Shown: one piece after another, positions 1 to 6,442 of the stretch | Layout of the letters: every line of letters starts with the position of its first letter | Numbering within the stretch: the stretch's first letter is position 1 | Assembly (NCBI GenBank): GCA_014381485.1 | Contig: JACNLN010000160.1 | Location: forward strand, 1 to 6,497 | Length of the DNA: 6,497 nt | From: Fidelibacterota bacterium | GTDB taxonomy: Bacteria; Fidelibacterota; Marinisomatia; Marinisomatales; CAZVFT01 | Direction: 5' to 3' | Notes under the pieces: generated by a model | Database searches by the model: none | What the model saw: only the letters and a program-made list of their open reading frames with translations | What the model was told of the DNA's origin: nothing | Translations under genes and position numbers: made by a program

Positions 1-300
1 GACTTGTCGGGGGAGGGGATGAAGAGGTGGTCTGAACTTGCCAAGCATGTTTGCCGAACAGGCAAGAAGGGGATGGAACCGGTCCGACTACCAGCGGAGG
101 GGAGGTCATTCAAAAACATTTCCGTCAAAAGCCAGAAAGGATTATCCATCAGGAGCCGGACAAGATTGCCCATCAGTCGGGAGCCTGACCAATCAGTCAT
201 AAGCCTGACAGGCAAAAATGTGTGATGAACCTTGAATGATAACCGGACATTTCATTAAAAAATTTGATCCTTTATCTCGTTAGCCTGAAGGCCGATTTCA
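1..300. other. Left-edge region without a convincing gene
   Basis: I see no supportable gene here. A + strand frame (4-225) and a - strand frame running off the left edge (from an ATG at 200-198) are both open, but neither gives a protein I recognise, and open frames on both strands are expected in a stretch of this composition. The first 110 bases are rich in G runs. A short stem, TTGCC/GGCAA (51-55 with 61-65), has a competing partner, CTTGCC, at 37-42. The region could be a decayed gene, the end of a neighbouring locus, or a spacer. Confidence 0.4.
123..213. repeat. Degenerate short tandem repeat, about four units
   Basis: Four consecutive segments of 20-24 nt share a loose pattern of a TCA near the start followed by an AGCC core and then GAC or similar: 123-146, 147-170, 171-190 and 191-213. 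The first two agree at about 16 of 24 positions. The third and fourth share ATCAGTC and AGCCTGAC. Unit length varies and identity is modest, so this could be chance or the remnant of a decayed repeat array. No function is apparent. Confidence 0.3.
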
Positions 301-337
301 TCGGGGTTAACCCCGACATCCCGACATTCATGTCGGG
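301..337. repeat. Two adjacent GC-rich palindromes
   Basis: Positions 301-316 form a perfect 16-base palindrome (TCGGGGTTAACCCCGA). Immediately after it, CCCGACAT occurs twice in tandem (312-319 and 320-327), and the second copy pairs with ATGTCGGG at 330-337 across a two-base loop. The left palindrome and the first tandem copy share bases, so alternative foldings compete. No T-run follows, so this is not a typical intrinsic terminator. It could be a REP-like unit or a protein-binding site. Confidence 0.6.
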
Positions 338-347
338 ACCCGAAGGG

Positions 348-376
348 TGATTAATTCATGGCTCATGAATTAATCA
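348..376. repeat. Perfect 13-bp inverted repeat with 3-nt loop
   Basis: TGATTAATTCATG (348-360) is the exact reverse complement of CATGAATTAATCA (364-376), separated by GCT. It lies 142 nt upstream of etfB and 10 nt after the preceding palindromes. It may be a dyad operator for the etfB operon, the end of an upstream transcript, or a mobile palindromic unit. There is no T-run after it; the following bases are GGTTAATTTATTTC. The structure is certain, the role is inference. Confidence 0.65.
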
Positions 377-430
377 GGTTAATTTATTTCATCTCAGAAG
401 AAACAAAAGTCAGTACCTCAGCTATAATCG

Positions 431-460
431 TTGGAATTTGAATTTACCCCAGTCTTTAAA
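431..460 (+). promoter_or_regulatory. Weak candidate promoter for the etfBA operon
   Basis: TTGGAA at 431-436 and TTTAAA at 455-460 are separated by 18 nt and lie about 60 nt upstream of the etfB ATG in AT-rich DNA. A separate TATAAT occurs at 423-428 without a convincing -35 element. Both matches are weak, so the exact site is a guess; a promoter somewhere in 377-518 is expected because etfB is the first gene of the operon. Confidence 0.2.
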
Positions 461-518
461 TATCGCTAATAAAAATGATTTTAATCCTAAATAAAAAATA
501 ATATCTTCAGCCCACATT

Positions 519-1439
519 ATGAATGTAAAACTTATCGTTTTAGTTAAACAGGTTCCAGACACCAAAAACGTTACGGCTGACGCTATGAAAGCTGATGGTA
601 CTGTAAATCGAGGTGCCCTTCCTGCCATATTCAATCCTGAAGATCTCAACGCCCTGGAAATGGCTCTTGAATTAAAAGAGCGTTTTGGCGGTGTGATTAC
701 CATGATCACTATGGGGCCGCCCCGGGCTGCCAATGTCCTGAGGGAAGCTCTGTACCGTGGAGCAGACAGATGTATACTCCTGACTGACCGACTTCTCGCT
801 GGTGCCGATACGCTGGCAACTTCCTATACACTGGCACTTGCCATCAAGAAGATAGGAAAATTTGATATGGTACTCTGCGGTCGCCAGGCAATTGACGGTG
901 ATACCGCTCAAATTGGTCCCCAGGTGGCAGAAAAAATTGGTGTGAACCAGATAACCTACACTGAAAAAATAATTGATCTGGCAGATAATAAAATTACCAT
1001 TTCTCGAATCCTCGGACGTACAAGGGAAACTATTCAGACAGAACTCCCTATTCTGATAACCGTACCCTCTTCCGCTAATCAACCGCGACCTTTTGGGGCT
1101 AAATTGATGATGAAATACAAAAAAGCCAGAACATGCCTTGAGGTGGAGCAGGAGATTAAAAACAGTTCTCCCACGGGGGGATATGCTTCTGATATTCCAG
1201 AGGAAGAAATTGATAAAAAATGTAAGGAGCTTTCTCAAAAAAATTTATTGATTGAAACATGGACAGCAGCAGATCTGGATGCCGAACCTGCCTGCCTCGG
1301 TCTGAAAGGTTCCCCCACAAAGGTGAAGAAGGTTCAGAGTGTGGTGGTTTCCGCCGTTGAAACAAAAACAGTTAAGCCAACAGAAAAGGGGGTCAGGGAG
1401 CTGTTCTCCGAACTGATTGAGGAGCGGACATTTGGCTGA
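519..1439 (+). CDS. etfB: Electron transfer flavoprotein, beta subunit
   Basis: EtfB is the smaller subunit of the soluble ETF heterodimer. It takes electrons from acyl-CoA dehydrogenases and hands them to an ETF oxidoreductase. The N-terminus (KLIVLVKQVPDT, residues 4-15) is the typical first strand of the family and supports ATG 519. NPEDLNALE (39-47) and the nucleotide-binding signature CGRQAIDGDTAQIGP (120-134) follow. The protein has 306 residues against about 250-260 for usual family members. The extra length is mainly an insertion at about residues 205-244, after the lysine-rich recognition-loop segment (195-204) and before the conserved IETWTAADL (245-253); GLKGSPTKV closes the usual tail. 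No Shine-Dalgarno sequence precedes the start. The stop overlaps the etfA start region, and the dehydrogenase gene follows, which fits an acyl-CoA oxidation operon. Family assignment is secure. Whether this is an electron-bifurcating ETF cannot be told by eye. Confidence 0.95.
   Translation: MNVKLIVLVKQVPDTKNVTADAMKADGTVNRGALPAIFNPEDLNALEMALELKERFGGVITMITMGPPRAANVLREALYRGADRCILLTDRLLAGADTLATSYTLALAIKKIGKFDMVLCGRQAIDGDTAQIGPQVAEKIGVNQITYTEKIIDLADNKITISRILGRTRETIQTELPILITVPSSANQPRPFGAKLMMKYKKARTCLEVEQEIKNSSPTGGYASDIPEEEIDKKCKELSQKNLLIETWTAADLDAEPACLGLKGSPTKVKKVQSVVVSAVETKTVKPTEKGVRELFSELIEERTFG
1419..1424 (+). promoter_or_regulatory. Shine-Dalgarno sequence setting the etfA TTG start
   Basis: GAGGAG lies 7 nt upstream of a TTG at 1432, inside the last codons of etfB. 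It is the only strong Shine-Dalgarno match in front of a gene in this window. It favours TTG 1432 over the in-frame TTG at 1417, which lies upstream of this site. Confidence 0.65.
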
Positions 1440-2460
1440 TAAGACAAACAAAGGTGACGTTTTAGTCTTCATTGAGATCGAGCATGGCGAAATTTCCGAT
1501 GTCAGCCTGGAGCTGATCTGTAAGGCACGGGAGCTTGCCCAAACATTGGATGTAAAGGTCACTGCTCTAATGGTAGGGAATGATATTTCTCAATTCACCC
1601 TCAATATTTTATCCTATGGCTGTAACAAACTCTACACGGCTGAAGACAAAAGACTGAAATTTTATGAAACCCTTCCCTATACTAACATCGTCTCATCTGT
1701 GATAGAAAAAACCGCTCCCGAGATTGTGTTATTTGGTGCTACACCTTTGGGCAGAGATCTGGCACCGCGTGTAGCCAGTAAAATCAAAACCGGTCTGACT
1801 GCCGATTGTACCGATTTGAAGATTGGAAACCACGAGGACAAAAAACTTAACAGGACGTACAAGGACATCTTATACCAGATCCGGCCAGCGTTCGGAGGAA
1901 ATATTATTGCTACCATTATCGCTCCTGAACACCGCCCCCAAATGGCTACTGTCCGTGAAGGAGTGATGAAGCTGGACAAACCGATTAAGAATCCTTCAGG
2001 AGAGGTAATTCCCATTGACGTTAAGCTGGACGAAGATGATTTTGTAAACAGTGTGATTGAACGAACCGTAAGCGAAAAAAAGGTCAATTTGAAAGCAGCG
2101 GATATTATTGTTTCAGGGGGAGCTGGGGTCGGCAGTAAGGATAATTTCCAGTTGATACACGAGTTAGCAGAAACGCTTGGTGGTGTCGTCGGTGCTTCAC
2201 GGGCAGCTGTAGACAGCGGTTTTATCAGTCATGACCACCAGGTGGGGCAAACCGGTACTACCGTACGGCCCAAGCTGTATATCGCCTGCGGTATTTCAGG
2301 AGCTATTCAGCATCGGGAAGGGATGATTGAATCCGGGAAAATAATTGCCATCAACACCGACCCTGACGCTCCCATTTTCAAAATCGCTCACTACGGCATT
2401 GTGGGAGATGTCAACGATGTTATTCCTATGATGATCAAAACCTATAAAACAAAAAACTAA
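1432..2460 (+). CDS. etfA: Electron transfer flavoprotein, alpha subunit
   Basis: EtfA is the larger ETF subunit and carries the electron-transferring FAD in its C-terminal domain. From TTG 1432 the protein has 342 residues. The N-terminal half (about 1-200) is the ETF alpha/beta fold, with GATPLGRDLAPRVA characteristic of the family. The C-terminal FAD domain shows SGGAGVGS (228-235), ASRAAVD (255-261), the flavin-contacting GQTGTTV (272-278) and the alpha-subunit signature LYIACGISGAIQH (282-294), ending in AINTDPDAPIF from residue 306. The start is chosen because GAGGAG sits 7 nt upstream. ATG codons occur only well inside the conserved domain, so a TTG start is needed. The frame overlaps etfB by 8 nt, implying translational coupling and equal synthesis of the two subunits. 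No key FAD residue appears to be missing. Confidence 0.95.
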   Translation: MADKTNKGDVLVFIEIEHGEISDVSLELICKARELAQTLDVKVTALMVGNDISQFTLNILSYGCNKLYTAEDKRLKFYETLPYTNIVSSVIEKTAPEIVLFGATPLGRDLAPRVASKIKTGLTADCTDLKIGNHEDKKLNRTYKDILYQIRPAFGGNIIATIIAPEHRPQMATVREGVMKLDKPIKNPSGEVIPIDVKLDEDDFVNSVIERTVSEKKVNLKAADIIVSGGAGVGSKDNFQLIHELAETLGGVVGASRAAVDSGFISHDHQVGQTGTTVRPKLYIACGISGAIQHREGMIESGKIIAINTDPDAPIFKIAHYGIVGDVNDVIPMMIKTYKTKN

Positions 2461-2470
2461 CCAAATACAT

Positions 2471-4207
2471 ATGGCAAATTTTTATACAGATAATCCTGAC
2501 ATAGAATACAATTTAAAGAGACTGAATCTAAAAGAGCTTGCTGACTTTTTGGAGGGGGATTACAGCGATAGTAAAAAGTTTGATTATGCCCCGGAAAATG
2601 CTGACGATACGATAGAAAATTATTTAAGCATTTGTAAGCTGGCTGGAGAATTGTGTGCAGGTCCTATTGCCGAACGGGCAAGTCAGATTGATGAGGAGGG
2701 ACACGAATGCAGGGATGGTGACGTTATTTTTCATCCTCTCGTCAAGGCTAACCTTCGTGATTTCAGGAGGGCGCAACTTTTGGGGGTTTCTCTTCCAAGA
2801 CGATATGGCGGATTGAATATGCCTCAGGCGATAAAAAATGCGGTAATTGAAATGGTTTCCCGTGCTGATGCCTCTTTGATGAATTTAGTAGGATTGCAGG
2901 ATATTGCTGAAACCATCAATGAATTTGGATCAGAGGAACAGAAAGAGACCTACATCCCAAAACTTGCCAGTGGTGAAGCCACAGGAGCAATGGTTCTCAC
3001 CGAGGCCGATTCCGGCTCCGATTTGCAATCCGTCAGGCTTCAGGCAATTCCGCCCTCTGAAGGAGGTGATGACGGTGTCTGGCATCTACATGGGGTTAAG
3101 CGCTTCATCACCAACGGATGTGGCGATATCCTGCTGGTGCTGGCTCGATCTGAAGAAGGCACAACAGACGCCCGCGGTCTTTCCCTCTTTATCTGTTCAA
3201 AAGATGAGACCATTTACATTCGACGGATTGAGAATAAATTGGGAATACACGGTTCCCCCACCTGTGAAATAGTATTTGACCACACACCTGCCTATTTAGT
3301 GGGTCGGCGCAAACGGGGGCTCATCAAATATGTTATGTCACTTATGAATGGTGCTCGACTGGGTATCTCTGCTCAATCGCTGGGAATTGCCGAAGCCGCC
3401 TACCGAACTGCCAGGAAATATGCTGAATCCCGTGTCCAATTTGACAGACCAATCATTGATTTCCCTCCTGTTTACGAAATGCTTACAAATATGAAAATGA
3501 ACATCGAAGCGGGGCGTTTGCTTCTTTATGAAACAGCTAAAGTGGTGGACCTTTTTAAAATCCCTGCTGTGCAAATGGAAGAAGCCAAAAAAAGAGATGA
3601 AGCTGCCAACTCGGAGAGCAAAAAAAATGTCAGGTACTACGAGCGACTAACATCAGTTCTCACCCCGATGACAAAATATTTCACTTCCGAAATGTGCAAC
3701 CGTGCGGCTTATAACGGAATGCAGGTGATGGGAGGGAGTGGGTATATGAAAGATTATGATATGGAGCGGTATTACAGGGATGCTCGAATCACCAACATTT
3801 ATGAGGGAACCTCCCAGCTTCAAATTGTGGGGGCAATTGGGGGTCTGCTTGCAGGTACTATGAACAAAGTATTTGACGATTTTGTGGCGGGAAGTTACCC
3901 TGACAAATTCAACAAACTATCAAAAAAAGCAAAAGCCTTTGTTCCTCAATATTACAAGGCTGTAGAGTTTGTCAAACAGAAAAAGGACTCCGATTATACC
4001 AATTTCGTGGCACGACGACTGGTGGATATGGCAATTGATATTTACGTATCCTTTCTCTTTCTGGAGTGTGCTCGTGACAATACCCGCAAAGCCAGTCTGG
4101 CAGAAATCTGGATACAGGACGCAAAACTGCGAGTGGAAAGTAGCTACAGGTTCATTGTTGATGACCGGTCTCACCTCATCAATTTACACAAAGATATCAT
4201 AGGATAA
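2471..4207 (+). CDS. Acyl-CoA dehydrogenase, large form with extended ends
   Basis: This FAD enzyme introduces the alpha,beta double bond in an acyl-CoA and passes electrons to ETF. It has 578 residues against about 380 for the core family, placing it with the roughly 600-residue type (FadE5- and DmdC-like). An N-terminal extension covers about 1-75. The helical N-domain ends in ETYIPKLASGE. The flavin-binding motif AMVLTEADSGSD lies at 173-184, and RFITNG at 211-216 also fits the family. The C-domain has SRVQFDRPI (320-328), the signature GGSGYMKDYDMERYYRDARI (421-440) and the catalytic base Glu445 in IYEGTSQLQ. About 120 further residues form a C-terminal extension. A charged stretch around 358-395 lengthens the C-domain and seems typical of the large forms. 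The gene starts 10 nt after etfA without a Shine-Dalgarno sequence. Chain-length specificity cannot be read from sequence alone. Confidence 0.94.
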   Translation: MANFYTDNPDIEYNLKRLNLKELADFLEGDYSDSKKFDYAPENADDTIENYLSICKLAGELCAGPIAERASQIDEEGHECRDGDVIFHPLVKANLRDFRRAQLLGVSLPRRYGGLNMPQAIKNAVIEMVSRADASLMNLVGLQDIAETINEFGSEEQKETYIPKLASGEATGAMVLTEADSGSDLQSVRLQAIPPSEGGDDGVWHLHGVKRFITNGCGDILLVLARSEEGTTDARGLSLFICSKDETIYIRRIENKLGIHGSPTCEIVFDHTPAYLVGRRKRGLIKYVMSLMNGARLGISAQSLGIAEAAYRTARKYAESRVQFDRPIIDFPPVYEMLTNMKMNIEAGRLLLYETAKVVDLFKIPAVQMEEAKKRDEAANSESKKNVRYYERLTSVLTPMTKYFTSEMCNRAAYNGMQVMGGSGYMKDYDMERYYRDARITNIYEGTSQLQIVGAIGGLLAGTMNKVFDDFVAGSYPDKFNKLSKKAKAFVPQYYKAVEFVKQKKDSDYTNFVARRLVDMAIDIYVSFLFLECARDNTRKASLAEIWIQDAKLRVESSYRFIVDDRSHLINLHKDIIG

Positions 4208-4247
4208 TATTAGCATGTCAGGGTAACAGAGAGAGCACTGTCCATTC

Positions 4248-4262
4248 CGTTGACGATCAACG
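4248..4262. repeat. Short hairpin downstream of the dehydrogenase gene
   Basis: CGTTGA (4248-4253) and TCAACG (4257-4262) are exact reverse complements around a CGA loop, 41 nt after the dehydrogenase stop. No T-run follows directly. It may stabilise the 3' end of the mRNA or be chance. Confidence 0.35.
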
Positions 4263-4330
4263 TTCCGGTTATTTCTTTTTATTGCCATAAAAATAAATGG
4301 AAACTTATGTTGTCGTAGTTTATTGTTGAT

Positions 4331-4349
4331 GGAAGCTTTTTATGCTTCC
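4331..4349 (+). repeat. Small stem-loop upstream of the main terminator
   Basis: GGAAGC (4331-4336) pairs with GCTTCC (4344-4349) across a 7-nt T-rich loop, and the next bases are TTTCTG. The stem is short and the U-tract weak, so it is at best a minor terminator preceding the stronger one at 4363. Confidence 0.4.
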
Positions 4350-4362
4350 TTTCTGCATAAAG

Positions 4363-4395
4363 CAGGAGCAGGCGAATTATCTGCCCCTGTTTTTT
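4363..4395 (+). terminator. Rho-independent terminator of the etfBA-dehydrogenase operon
   Basis: CAGGAGCAG (4363-4371) pairs with CTGCCCCTG (4381-4389) over nine positions with a single central A-C mismatch, around a 9-nt loop. TTTTTT follows at 4390-4395. The stem lies 155 nt after the dehydrogenase stop and also marks the border to the AT-rich right part of the window. Confidence 0.82.
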
Positions 4396-4396
4396 A

Positions 4397-4425
4397 TTGA
4401 CTTATTTAAAGATAGGATTTACTTT
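4397..4425 (+). promoter_or_regulatory. Candidate promoter for the RDD-protein gene
   Basis: TTGACT (4397-4402) matches five of six bases of a -35 box, and TACTTT (4420-4425) follows at 17 nt as a modest -10 box. It starts just after the terminator T-run and about 30 nt before the GTG at 4457. The -35 match and spacing are good but the -10 is poor, and the host's sigma-factor preferences are unknown. Confidence 0.35.
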
Positions 4426-4456
4426 CTTTAAGAAAAAATAATGTTGTTAATATATA

Positions 4457-5383
4457 GTGTCGCAATTAAATAAGTTATATGAAATTCGAAAAATGAAACA
4501 TAAAGGATGTCTCACCATTAAACCTAGAGGATTTTGGGCCACATTTGGTAGGTTTGCTGCGATCACAGCTTTGCCATTTGCTTTGCTGTGTTCTTTACTT
4601 TTTTATCTTATGATGGATTTAGAATTCGAATCAGTTTTGCATCTTGGAATATGGTATGGTATTGCTTTTGGCTTATTGTTTGGTTTTTTAATGGCTTTCC
4701 CTTTTAAGGCAGTTACAATTTCAGAGACTTATCAAGATAAAAATGCCTTTCTTGCAAGGCTTAATATTGCGTTAGCCAAAATAGGATACCATACACAATC
4801 TCAAACTGAGATTTTCACAACTTACAAGCCATCAATTCAGGCTGGGCTTCTTTCAGGAAAGATATCAGTCCAGATAGAAGATAGTTCTTGCACGATAGTT
4901 GGCCCTGAAATTCATATTAAGAAACTTAAAAAGCAGTTAAAGGCAGAAAAACCACTAGAATTTAAAAAGGCATTAACTGAAAAAATAATACCAATAAAAA
5001 TTGTTGATAGTGAAGGAAATAATTATCGATTCGCAAGTTTTAGCCAACGATTTATAGCACATATTATTGATTATGCAATTTTACTTATACCAATGACTAT
5101 AACACAGTTAATAATTCCAGTCATATTCCCCGCTTTGTTGGCACTCGCTTATAATGTTGGTTTCTGGTCAACTCGCGGGGCAACTCCAGGAAAAATGTTT
5201 ATGAAACTCAAAGTAGTTGATAAAAACAGTAATTTTATAACAGTCGAAAAAGGAATAATTAGATACCTAGGATACATAGTTTCTGCTGTTTTTATTCTAC
5301 TTGGATATTTCTGGATTCTTTGGGATCCAAACAATCAAGGATGGCACGACAAGTTTGCTAGATCTTATGTTGTTGTTACTTGA
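4457..5383 (+). CDS. RDD-family membrane protein with extra N-terminal TM domain
   Basis: This is a 308-residue integral membrane protein. Two hydrophobic segments (about 33-53 and 63-83) are followed by a soluble alpha/beta-looking region (about 85-185) ending in a lysine-rich stretch. A C-terminal RDD domain runs from about 193 to 308. The RDD hallmarks are Arg198 in SQRF, Asp205 in IDY, GATPGKMFMKLKVVD from residue 241, and Asp298 in GWHDK. Further membrane segments lie near 206-235 and 270-289. RDD proteins have no single agreed role; a few are linked to ion transport. The GTG start has no Shine-Dalgarno sequence, and ATG 4493 (residue 13) is an alternative that keeps all domains. The gene is AT-rich compared with the etf operon and is probably transcribed separately from it. 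Confidence 0.85.
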   Translation: MSQLNKLYEIRKMKHKGCLTIKPRGFWATFGRFAAITALPFALLCSLLFYLMMDLEFESVLHLGIWYGIAFGLLFGFLMAFPFKAVTISETYQDKNAFLARLNIALAKIGYHTQSQTEIFTTYKPSIQAGLLSGKISVQIEDSSCTIVGPEIHIKKLKKQLKAEKPLEFKKALTEKIIPIKIVDSEGNNYRFASFSQRFIAHIIDYAILLIPMTITQLIIPVIFPALLALAYNVGFWSTRGATPGKMFMKLKVVDKNSNFITVEKGIIRYLGYIVSAVFILLGYFWILWDPNNQGWHDKFARSYVVVT

Positions 5384-5563
5384 TAATATGCATGACCTCT
5401 CTGGACTTGACGACTTAATTGTGCAGCATGATTTTAGTTTTGGGGAAAAAATGAAGATTTGTGTAATAACCCGCCTACGTGCTTTCGGCGGGCAGGCTAA
5501 ACTTTGGGGAATAGATTCGCCGTCCACCAGTGAGTTTATTAGTTAGAAGATCAATATAATCTG
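5384..5563. other. Spacer between the RDD gene and the split gene
   Basis: No gene is convincing in these 180 nt. A + strand frame that starts inside the RDD gene remains open to 5546, but its first part is the shadow of the RDD frame and the rest matches nothing I recognise. The stretch holds the GC-rich hairpin at 5470-5492 and no visible T-run terminator, so the RDD transcript may continue into the downstream gene. Confidence 0.4.
5470..5492. repeat. GC-rich hairpin, REP-like
   Basis: CCCGCC (5470-5475) pairs with GGCGGG (5487-5492) across an 11-nt loop, and an alternative pairing joins GCCT (5473-5476) to AGGC (5494-5497). It stands out as a GC-rich island in AT-rich DNA and has no following T-run. 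From memory, it resembles the short GC-rich palindromic units scattered between genes in many uncultured-bacterial genomes; this was not checked against any database. Confidence 0.5.
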
Positions 5564-6073
5564 ATGTCGGGAAATATTAATACAATTCTACATGCACATA
5601 ACAGAGCAAAGGAAAAATTAGAACCCTTCTTTAAAAATCCAGACAAATTAGAATTTGAAATTCTTCTACAATTTTTATTTTACCGGTCTTTTTCTCTCTT
5701 TAAATGTGATCCAGATTTAGCTTCCGATTTTTGGTACCGGGTCAATGGAGAAATTGTTGGCGAGTATGGTGAAAATGATTTTAGTGATTTTGGTGTTCTT
5801 CGTGAAAAACGATTTAAAGAATATGACCCACTATATGATGCTTTAATAATGACTGACCTAATGCGACATGGACAGCCATCAAAAGATGAAACCGAAAGTA
5901 AAATTGTTGGAATGTGGGGATTAACAGTCTTTCCAAGTATTGATAAAGAAACTCCTTTAGAGATAGAAAAACTTATTCAATTCCCAAACTTATGTAATCT
6001 AGCCCATTCTATTCATATGGCAGGAATTACAGGTATATATGATTTTAATAATGATGAAATAAAAGGAATATAA
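5564..6073 (+). CDS. Unknown protein, probable N-terminal part of a frameshifted gene
   Basis: I do not recognise this 169-residue frame. It starts at ATG 5564 without a Shine-Dalgarno sequence. It is soluble and mixed in charge, with aromatic-rich segments (for example LQFLFYRSFSLFKCDPD and SDFWYRVNGEIVGEYGEND), and has no signal peptide, membrane helix or metal-binding cluster. Its AT-rich codon use matches the frame that follows. The last codons (ATA AAA GGA ATA TAA) overlap a second open frame, so the natural product is probably about 277 residues with the C-terminal part given in the next entry. If the stop is genuine, this is a stand-alone small protein. Confidence 0.6.
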   Translation: MSGNINTILHAHNRAKEKLEPFFKNPDKLEFEILLQFLFYRSFSLFKCDPDLASDFWYRVNGEIVGEYGENDFSDFGVLREKRFKEYDPLYDALIMTDLMRHGQPSKDETESKIVGMWGLTVFPSIDKETPLEIEKLIQFPNLCNLAHSIHMAGITGIYDFNNDEIKGI

Positions 6074-6396
6074 AAATTAAAGTTCCAGACCATTTAAGAG
6101 AAGGTGAATTTTTTAAGGGCCAAGTTAGGTTTATTAGTATTGGTCCATTTAATTCTAAATATTCAATAGTTGAAAACGGTGCAGTAATTAAAGTTAAAAA
6201 TTCTACCCACGTTCGATGCGTGTTAAATAGTTTAGGGATTTATCCAAAAGTAACAGAATTACCTGATTCATTTGAAATAATAGCACCAAGTGCAGCAGTA
6301 CAAGTTATACGTGGTAACATTCCAGATAATTACATCCAGTGGTTAAGCACTTTTGAATACTTGGAAAAACACGCAAAATATATTGGTGAGATTTAA
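6058..6396 (+). pseudogene. Unknown C-terminal part, start-less frame shifted from 5564-6073
   Basis: This frame is open for 112 codons after a TGA at 6055-6057 and ends at TAA 6394-6396. It contains no ATG or GTG until GTG 6220 and so cannot start normally; only ATT or ATA codons are available near its beginning. The encoded sequence looks protein-like: alternating hydrophobic strands (GQVRFISIGPF, ENGAVIKVKN, FEIIAPSAAVQVIRG) suggest a beta-rich domain, followed by a helical tail. One extra A in the A-runs at 6061-6064 or 6072-6076 would fuse it in frame to the upstream ORF. It may be a disrupted gene, a homopolymer sequencing error, or a recoded gene. The domain is not one I recognise. Confidence 0.6.
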
Positions 6397-6442
6397 TTAA
6401 AATATGAAAGTACCTTTTTAGTTCTTTTGTAGCTGTCTACCA

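Noticed and set aside
9..110. G-rich runs suggesting a G-quadruplex
   Set aside because: The G-runs of three or more are too unevenly spaced to form a standard four-tract motif.
1..200. Leftward open frame on the - strand from ATG 200-198 running off the edge
   Set aside because: There is no recognisable protein pattern or ribosome binding site, and the frame cannot be followed beyond the window, so it is only noted in the region entry.
123..213. A CRISPR array
   Set aside because: The units are adjacent without spacers, are too divergent, and no cas gene is present.
4..225. A 73-codon + strand frame at the left edge
   Set aside because: It is rich in Arg, Lys and Ser, matches no family I know, runs through degenerate repeats, and the opposite strand is equally open.
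422..733. - strand frame of 103 codons overlapping the etfB start
   Set aside because: It is antisense to a well-supported gene and shows no family features; the same applies to the - strand frames within 672-1562, 1677-2087, 3338-3574 and 3920-4174.
5301..5546. + strand frame of 81 codons overlapping the end of the RDD gene
   Set aside because: Its first third is an out-of-frame reading of the RDD C-terminus, which carries the conserved WHDK. The remainder passes through the GC-rich hairpin and resembles no known protein.
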